This document shows, piece after piece, positions 14,416 through 18,688 of a DNA stretch of 18,688 nt. This DNA is from Candidatus Bathyarchaeota archaeon ex4484_135 (GTDB lineage: Archaea > Thermoproteota > Bathyarchaeia > EX4484-135). Positions within the stretch are counted from its first letter, which is position 1. The number at the start of each line of letters is the position of its first letter. Position numbers and translations under genes: made by a program. Below the pieces are notes generated by a model. The model saw only the letters and a list, made by a program, of their open reading frames with translations. It ran no database searches and was not told where the DNA came from. The stretch spans positions 1-18,688 of the forward strand of contig NJEJ01000002.1 of assembly GCA_002255025.1 (NCBI GenBank), in the 5' to 3' direction.

Positions 14416-15249
14416 TTGGCCGGAAGGATCAGCGAAGAATTGGCAAGGGCGGTATCCCACGTGCTCTCCGAACTCATAATCCAGGGCTCCATCAGAATTG
14501 AGGCCCTGAGTGATTATGATGCCATGGTGCAACATAGCCTACACGGATGGCTTCAATATGCCTTTATAAAAGCGGCAGACCAGCTGGGGCTCATAGCGGT
14601 CCCCGAGACAAAGATACCTTACGACCATCCTTTAAGCCCAAGTGCATTGGTCCCGTGCGCAGCAAAACGATGTAGGCACTCAAAGAGGGTTGACATAGGC
14701 TTCTTCAGGCCAGGCGGTAGATTATTGGGCATAGGGGAATGCTTCACACTAGATGAGTTTCACGGGAGTCTAAGCTCAGCCGAACTCTATAAGGAAGTAA
14801 GCAAGCATATAGCTGTTAAAAGGCCTTGGATCACGCCCAGGGATACTATATTACACTTGGTCAAATATGCGAAGCTTGGTTTCCGGCCCGATTTTGTCCT
14901 ACTCTTAATCACCCTCCCTTATGATCTACGAGTCAAACACGCTAAATGGCCAGATCAACGCTTACTTATAGAAAAGGGCTCCGATTTCTTTCACAGGAAG
15001 TGGTTAGAATTAGTAGATGAGATAAGGAAGTTTGGAATCTCGGCTCATCTCATTCGGCTCAGCGATAAGGACATATGGCTTGATGGCGAGTTATCAATTG
15101 TTTTCTCCCGTGAGGGGCTAGAAGAACGTGTGAAACGCTGGTTATCTTTGGCCTCGTCCTTAATAATTAAGGCCTTCTCCGGGCCGCCTGAGAAAGGATG
15201 GAAATGGATAGGTGATAAATATGCGAGAAAGAAGCTCGGTCTATATTGA
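14416..15249 (+). CDS. Unrecognised 277-aa protein, possible PD-(D/E)XK-like core
   Basis: I do not recognise a family. Seen: an N-terminal helical region (1-60), then a helix-strand-strand arrangement in which SLHGWLQYAFIKAADQLG is followed by VPETKIP and by RVDIGFF (Asp93) and LLGIGECFTLDEF (Glu108). Helix, then Asp on one strand and Glu on the next, is the layout of PD-(D/E)XK nuclease-like folds, but the usual Lys two residues after the Glu is Phe, so any activity is doubtful. C81, C86 and H88 lie just before the Asp. A hydrophobic strand (FVLLLITLP) and a basic C-terminus (KWIGDKYARKK) follow. The start is TTG with AGGGG upstream. Base composition differs from its neighbours (26 of 60 G+C at 14761-14820 against 41 of 60 at 14161-14220). 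It overlaps the PIN gene by 29 bases. Confidence 0.7.
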   Translation: MAGRISEELARAVSHVLSELIIQGSIRIEALSDYDAMVQHSLHGWLQYAFIKAADQLGLIAVPETKIPYDHPLSPSALVPCAAKRCRHSKRVDIGFFRPGGRLLGIGECFTLDEFHGSLSSAELYKEVSKHIAVKRPWITPRDTILHLVKYAKLGFRPDFVLLLITLPYDLRVKHAKWPDQRLLIEKGSDFFHRKWLELVDEIRKFGISAHLIRLSDKDIWLDGELSIVFSREGLEERVKRWLSLASSLIIKAFSGPPEKGWKWIGDKYARKKLGLY

Positions 15250-15727
15250 TGGCATTGTAGACGTTAGTATCATAGTCCCGGCGTGTTTTGACAATCCCAT
15301 AAGGGATAAAGCCCTTAGATTCCTTGAAGACGCATTAATACAGGAGATTAGGGTGAAGATACCTGTATCAGCCATCCTAGGCGCCTACCACATCACGACC
15401 AGATACCTCAGGGCTCCTAGGGAGCCCGTGGGACGAATACTTAAATCCATGTTGGAAACGTTCTCGCCCGCTTTCTTCTCCGATATATCGCCACGCTTAG
15501 CTATATCGGCACTAGAAGAGGCCACATCATTCAATATAGAATCGTGGGATGGCTACCTAATAGCCGTGGCTCGCCTCCACCGGACTAATACTATCTTCAG
15601 CTTAGATAGATCCCTTGAACGTGTCCCAGGCATCCGGGTGGTAATGCCCTTTACTGAGGAAGAAGTCGAGGAATACCACGATTTCATAACCGATCTCCTA
15701 AGGAAAAACGGCCAGGCCGAGGGTTAG
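15221..15727 (+). CDS. PIN-domain protein (VapC-like)
   Basis: A 168-residue protein with the layout of PIN-domain ribonucleases: an N-terminal strand with Asp10 (SVYIDGIVDVSIIV), a helical middle, SWDGYLIAVARLH with Asp110, and a strand ending TIFSLDRSL with Asp129. The conserved Glu normally near the second helix is not visible (AILGAYHITTRYL has Gly where homologues have Glu), so the metal site may be incomplete. The start is the ATG at 15221 with GGTGAT four bases upstream; a GTG at 15212 in frame forms part of that ribosome site. It overlaps the upstream 277-aa gene by 29 bases, so the two are probably translationally coupled. No small VapB-type antitoxin gene is present. Its TAG stop overlaps the aspS stop. 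Confidence 0.75.
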   Translation: MRERSSVYIDGIVDVSIIVPACFDNPIRDKALRFLEDALIQEIRVKIPVSAILGAYHITTRYLRAPREPVGRILKSMLETFSPAFFSDISPRLAISALEEATSFNIESWDGYLIAVARLHRTNTIFSLDRSLERVPGIRVVMPFTEEEVEEYHDFITDLLRKNGQAEG

Positions 15728-17031
15728 GGCACGAGCCTGAACTTGTCCCTCGGGAAGAGGACTACCTCCCTTATGTTCTGCTTGCCCGTTATGACCATCA
15801 TGAGCCTGGCCAAGCCTATGGCCCAGCCAGCGTGGGGCGGCATTCCGTAATCGAAGGTCTTGAGGTGGTGCTCGAAGTTGGCCGGGTTGAGGCCCTGCTC
15901 CCTCAGGCGCCTTATCAGCAGCTCCTTGTCGTTTATCCTCGTCCCGCCCGAGGCCAGCTCGAGCCAGCCGTGCATGAGGTCGAAGGCCTCGCACAGCTCG
16001 GGCCTGTCATCCCTGGGCTTTATGTAGAAGGGCTTGGAGGCCGTCGGCCAATCCGTTATGAAGTAGAAGCCAGGCTTCTTGGCCCCGAGGGCCCTTAGGG
16101 CCGGTGTCGGGAAGTCCTCGCCCCAGGGCACGTCGAAGCCCTCTGACCGGACGAGCTCGAGGGCCTCATCATAGGTCAGCCTCTCGAAGGGCACCTGGGG
16201 CACTTCCAGGTCCTCACGGCCCAGGAGGGCGAGCTCCTTACGGCAGTGCTCCTTAACGGCCTTGAACACGTGCCTTATGAGGCGCTCGAGCACTTCCATC
16301 ACGTCCTCGGCATCTGTGAAGGCGGCTTCCACATCTATCATGACGAACTCGCTTAAGTGCCGGCGTGTGTGGGATTCCTCAGCCCTGAAGTAGGGGGCTA
16401 TCTCGAAGACACGCTCGAAGCTGAGCGTCAGCTCCTCCTTGTAGAGCTGGGGGCTCTGGGCCAGGTAGGCTTCCTTATCGAAATACTTGACGGGGAAGAG
16501 GGCAGCACCGCCCTCCGTGGCCGTGGCGATTATCTTGGGCGTGAAGACCTCCACGAACCCTTCCTTGGACAGAAACTCCCTGACGGCCCTCAGGACCTCG
16601 TGCTGGATTATGAAGATGGCCCTCACTTCATCACGGGTCAGGTCGAGGACCCTGGCGTCCAACCGGACGTCCAGCTCGGCTGGCGTCCTGCCCGTCGGGT
16701 CTATGGGGAGCGGATACCTGGCCTTCGACAGGACCTCGACTTCCCTCGGTATGACCTCGAAGCCCCCTGGTGCCTCCGGGTGCGCCCTCACGACCCCCCT
16801 GACGGCCACGCAGTACTGCCTACCGAGGCCCGAGATGACCTCGTAGAGCTCCTCGCCCACCACCTTCTTTGGGGCTGTTATCTGGACCGTCCCCCTCCTG
16901 TCCTTGAGGACCATGAAGCATATCTTGCCTAGGTCCCTGATGTCCCTCACCCAGCCGGTCAGGACGACTTCCTGGCCGTCCATCTCGGGCCCCAGCTGGT
17001 CGGTATAGTGGGTCCTACGCCACTTACGCAT
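15724..17031 (-). CDS. aspS: Aspartyl-tRNA synthetase, archaeal type; probably non-discriminating (Asp/Asn)
   Basis: Class IIb synthetase, 435 residues. Seen: an N-terminal OB-fold anticodon domain (GWVRDIRDLG, VQITAPKK), motif 1 ending EVFTPKIIATATEGG, the SPQLYKE aspartate-pocket segment, motif 2 FRAEESHTRRHLSEF (215-229), and motif 3 GWAIGLARL followed by NIREVVLFPRD. Against the discriminating Thermococcus kodakarensis enzyme, recalled from memory, its Trp26 aligns with Arg29 here and its Lys85 with Pro88. Changes at these two anticodon-domain positions are reported to relax specificity so that tRNA-Asn is also charged. If so, the cell should make Asn-tRNA through GatCAB. The ATG at 17031 is preceded by GAGGAGGGC. 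It sits 25 bases downstream of a small zinc/KH-like gene in the same operon. Confidence 0.95.
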   Translation of the reverse strand: MRKWRRTHYTDQLGPEMDGQEVVLTGWVRDIRDLGKICFMVLKDRRGTVQITAPKKVVGEELYEVISGLGRQYCVAVRGVVRAHPEAPGGFEVIPREVEVLSKARYPLPIDPTGRTPAELDVRLDARVLDLTRDEVRAIFIIQHEVLRAVREFLSKEGFVEVFTPKIIATATEGGAALFPVKYFDKEAYLAQSPQLYKEELTLSFERVFEIAPYFRAEESHTRRHLSEFVMIDVEAAFTDAEDVMEVLERLIRHVFKAVKEHCRKELALLGREDLEVPQVPFERLTYDEALELVRSEGFDVPWGEDFPTPALRALGAKKPGFYFITDWPTASKPFYIKPRDDRPELCEAFDLMHGWLELASGGTRINDKELLIRRLREQGLNPANFEHHLKTFDYGMPPHAGWAIGLARLMMVITGKQNIREVVLFPRDKFRLVP

Positions 17032-17056
17032 CTGCAGCCCTCCTCGCCCGGCGGGC

Positions 17057-17425
17057 TCACCTCACGAACTCCACCCTGAGCGATAGGCCCCTCAGCTGCT
17101 TGGCCACTTCCGCGAGCTTCTTCACGTCGGCCCAGGGCCTTCTGCCCTTGAGGATGACCTTGGTCTCCACGCTGTCGTCCGGGAGCCAGACCTTGTTTAT
17201 GGTCAGGAGGGTCGAGGGCCAGAAGAGCTGTTCTATGAAGGTCCTCTCGTCCACGCCACCCTCCATTATTTCCTCTAGGGCACTAAAGCCCTTAGACTCT
17301 AGCTCGAGCAACAACTTAGCTATCTCCATGTAAGATGGGCTTACCTCTCCTTTCTTGACCTTCTCCTCACACCTCGGGCACAGAACGCCAGTCCTCAAGC
17401 AGAAGTGACATAGTTCTGTCTTCAA
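17057..17425 (-). CDS. Small zinc-knuckle/KH-like protein upstream of aspS (NusA-related in archaeal annotations)
   Basis: A 122-residue protein. The N-terminus carries two knuckles, CHFCLRTG (Cys6, Cys9) and CPRC (Cys17, Cys20), a compact zinc site. The C-terminal half (ILKGRRPWADVKKLAEVAKQLRG, then LSLRVEFV) looks like a KH-type RNA-binding module, after a conserved-looking TLLTINKVWLPDDSVETKVI. I recall such proteins beside aspS in other archaea, annotated as NusA-like or hypothetical; the function is unproven. The start is a TTG at 17425 with GGAGGGG five bases upstream. A TATA-like GCTTATTAG at 17465-17473 predicts a start near 17443. The neighbour and zinc/KH layout suggest an RNA-related job. 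Confidence 0.7.
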   Translation of the reverse strand: MKTELCHFCLRTGVLCPRCEEKVKKGEVSPSYMEIAKLLLELESKGFSALEEIMEGGVDERTFIEQLFWPSTLLTINKVWLPDDSVETKVILKGRRPWADVKKLAEVAKQLRGLSLRVEFVR

Positions 17426-17464
17426 CCAGCCCCCTCCACGACCATGAGCGTGGGAGGCAGGGCT

Positions 17465-17473
17465 CTAATAAGC
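17465..17473 (-). promoter_or_regulatory. TATA-like box upstream of the zinc/KH-like gene and aspS
   Basis: GCTTATTAG on the minus strand predicts a transcription start near 17443, leaving a leader of about 18 bases that contains the GGAGGGG site. The 110-base spacer 17426-17535 holds no other signal I can support. Confidence 0.35.
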
Positions 17474-17535
17474 ATGACGAGGAGGCTGAGGTTAAAGCCA
17501 CAATCAGGCCGGGCAGGTTAAAGGAGGTCCGTCCT

Positions 17536-18108
17536 TCAGTAGGGCTTCTCCCACAGCTCTAAGGCCCTGCGGCGTTTCATCTCACGTTTCTTCCTGTGGA
17601 GGAACCTGTAGACGGTCGAGTGCATACGGCCCTCGATGAGCATCTGTATGGCTTCCTCAGCCACCTGGACCTGCTCCATGCCGCCTATTATGGCCACGGT
17701 GTGCCCGTAGACGCTGACGTAGGCACCCGTCAGCTCTTCTATGATACGTCTGGTCTTGCCCTCACGGCCTATTATACGGCCCTTCACGCGTACTATATCC
17801 GATTTCGAGCGGCCGAATATCTCCCTCAGGTCTATTATGCGGAGCATGGCGTCTTCCTCCCTCAGCAGCCTGAAGGCCCTCTCCGGCGAGAAGCCACGCC
17901 CTATGGCCAGGACGACATCTCGGGCTCTCAGCAAGTTCGAGGGGTCGGGGTTCCCTTCCTCAAGCGTTATCTCCACGTCGCCCGTCCGGCTGTCTATGGC
18001 CAGCCTGACGCCTAAGGCCTGTTCTATTTCCTTCTTCACGAACCCATTAGGCCCTATGAGAACGCCCACACGCTCCATCGGTATCCGCACGTGCAGGCTA
18101 CTCGACAT
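17536..18108 (-). CDS. KH-domain ribosome assembly protein, Pno1/Dim2 type
   Basis: RNA-binding protein of small-subunit ribosome maturation, 190 residues. It has two KH domains: a divergent one with VGVLIGPNGFVKKEIE (GPNG at 19-22) and a canonical one with VKGRIIGREGKTRRIIEELTG (GREG at 114-117), then a basic tail ending RKKREMKRRRALELWEKPY. The eukaryal Pno1/Dim2 works with the Nob1 nuclease and the Rio kinases at the 3' end of 18S rRNA; the archaeal protein is taken to do the same on pre-16S. The ATG at 18108 has GGTGAGG four bases upstream, and the gene overlaps the 3' end of rio1 by 11 bases, so the two are coupled. Confidence 0.92.
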   Translation of the reverse strand: MSSSLHVRIPMERVGVLIGPNGFVKKEIEQALGVRLAIDSRTGDVEITLEEGNPDPSNLLRARDVVLAIGRGFSPERAFRLLREEDAMLRIIDLREIFGRSKSDIVRVKGRIIGREGKTRRIIEELTGAYVSVYGHTVAIIGGMEQVQVAEEAIQMLIEGRMHSTVYRFLHRKKREMKRRRALELWEKPY

Positions 18109-18688
18109 GGCCCCTCACCATCTTAAGGGCTTCCTCTAAGCTCGGGACGGGGACGCCCAGCTTGGAGAAATACCTGAGTATGTTCCTCAGGTCCCTCTCC
18201 AGGAAGAACTCGGCCATGGGGTGGTCCAGCGTGACGGCCTGTGATAGGTCGAACAGCACGGGCTCGTCTTCCCATATCATCACGTTGTACTCGCTCAGGT
18301 CCCCATGCACCAGCTCGGCCTCCTGGTAGAGCTTCCTGACGTATTCCATGAGCTTCCAGAAAACGCCCTCCGGATCGTCCAATTCGACTTCCTTTATCAG
18401 GGGGGCTGGTATGCCATCCTGTCCTATGAACTCCATGACGAGGACGTTCTTCTCTATATCGATTGGCTCGGGGACCCTCACGCTGGCGTCAAGGGCCCTC
18501 TTCAGGTTCCTGAACTCCTTCCTGGCCCAGGCGTAGACGAGGGCCCTCGTGCTCCGGCCCAGGAGGCCCTCGAACCTCGGGTCCCCCTCCATGTAGATCA
18601 GCCGGCCCTTCTTGAACTCGGCCGTGGAGGTCAGGTATATCTTTATGGCTATCTCACGGCCGTCCGGCATCTTGCCCCAGAAGAGCCG
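18098..18688 (-). CDS. rio1: RIO1-type serine/threonine protein kinase (5' partial)
   Basis: Atypical protein kinase/ATPase of ribosome maturation. The frame is open to the window edge: codons before the ATG at 18670 read RLFWGK, matching the glycine-rich loop region of RIO1 kinases, so the start lies outside and about 50-60 residues are missing. Seen: the ATP-binding lysine in REIAIKIYLTSTAEFKKG, GDPRF, the hinge VLVMEFIG, the catalytic loop VHGDLSEYNV, the metal-binding LFDLSQAV (RIO form of DFG), then DHPMAEFFLERDLRNI, which is RIO1 rather than RIO2 pattern. It overlaps the downstream KH-protein gene by 11 bases; the rio1-pno1 order is widely conserved in archaea. Confidence 0.95.
   Translation of the reverse strand, partial: RLFWGKMPDGREIAIKIYLTSTAEFKKGRLIYMEGDPRFEGLLGRSTRALVYAWARKEFRNLKRALDASVRVPEPIDIEKNVLVMEFIGQDGIPAPLIKEVELDDPEGVFWKLMEYVRKLYQEAELVHGDLSEYNVMIWEDEPVLFDLSQAVTLDHPMAEFFLERDLRNILRYFSKLGVPVPSLEEALKMVRGHVE

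Overview
The window is GC-rich DNA that reads as archaeal, most likely from a hyperthermophilic member of the Thermoproteota (TACK) group. The evidence is: archaeal/eukaryal-type leucyl- and aspartyl-tRNA synthetases; a TIP49 (RuvB-like) AAA+ ATPase; the Rio1 kinase/Pno1 KH-protein pair of ribosome assembly; an archaeal Trm-G10 tRNA methyltransferase; a tungstate-type (Wtp) ABC transporter; TATA/BRE promoters; GGTG or GGAGG ribosome binding sites; frequent GTG and TTG starts; and AGG/ATA-rich codon use. I cannot name the species. I saw no tRNA, rRNA, CRISPR array or insertion sequence.

Layout. (1) 1-1811, plus strand: the 3' part of a tRNA guanine-N2 methyltransferase gene and a COG3199-type ATP-NAD-kinase-like gene. 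(2) 1833-3589, minus: a tight operon of a small zinc-ribbon protein, gcvT and gcvH (glycine cleavage). (3) 3775-3972, plus: a small ORF that looks like the C-terminal end of a DUF362 protein. (4) 3969-6772, minus: wtpA-wtpB-wtpC, with a perfect 12+4+12 palindrome between the TATA box and the wtpA start that is an attractive operator. (5) 6876-9791, plus: leuS, divergent from wtp. (6) 9799-11759, minus: a retropepsin-like small protein and TIP49. (7) 11876-14358, plus: a glcD/glcF-like FAD oxidase and Fe-S subunit pair. (8) 14416-15727, plus: a two-gene, lower-GC island with an unrecognised 277-aa protein (possible PD-(D/E)XK-like core) and a PIN-domain protein. (9) 15724-17425, minus: aspS preceded by a small zinc/KH-like gene. 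(10) 17536-18688, minus: pno1 and the 3' part of rio1.

Most genes are information-processing or central-metabolism housekeeping. The three places with most unexplained signal are the wtp operator, the 14.4-15.7 kb low-GC pair, and the aspartyl-tRNA synthetase, whose two specificity positions look like those of non-discriminating enzymes. Genes are packed tightly: two convergent pairs share four bases across their stop codons, and several operon partners overlap by 4 to 29 bases.
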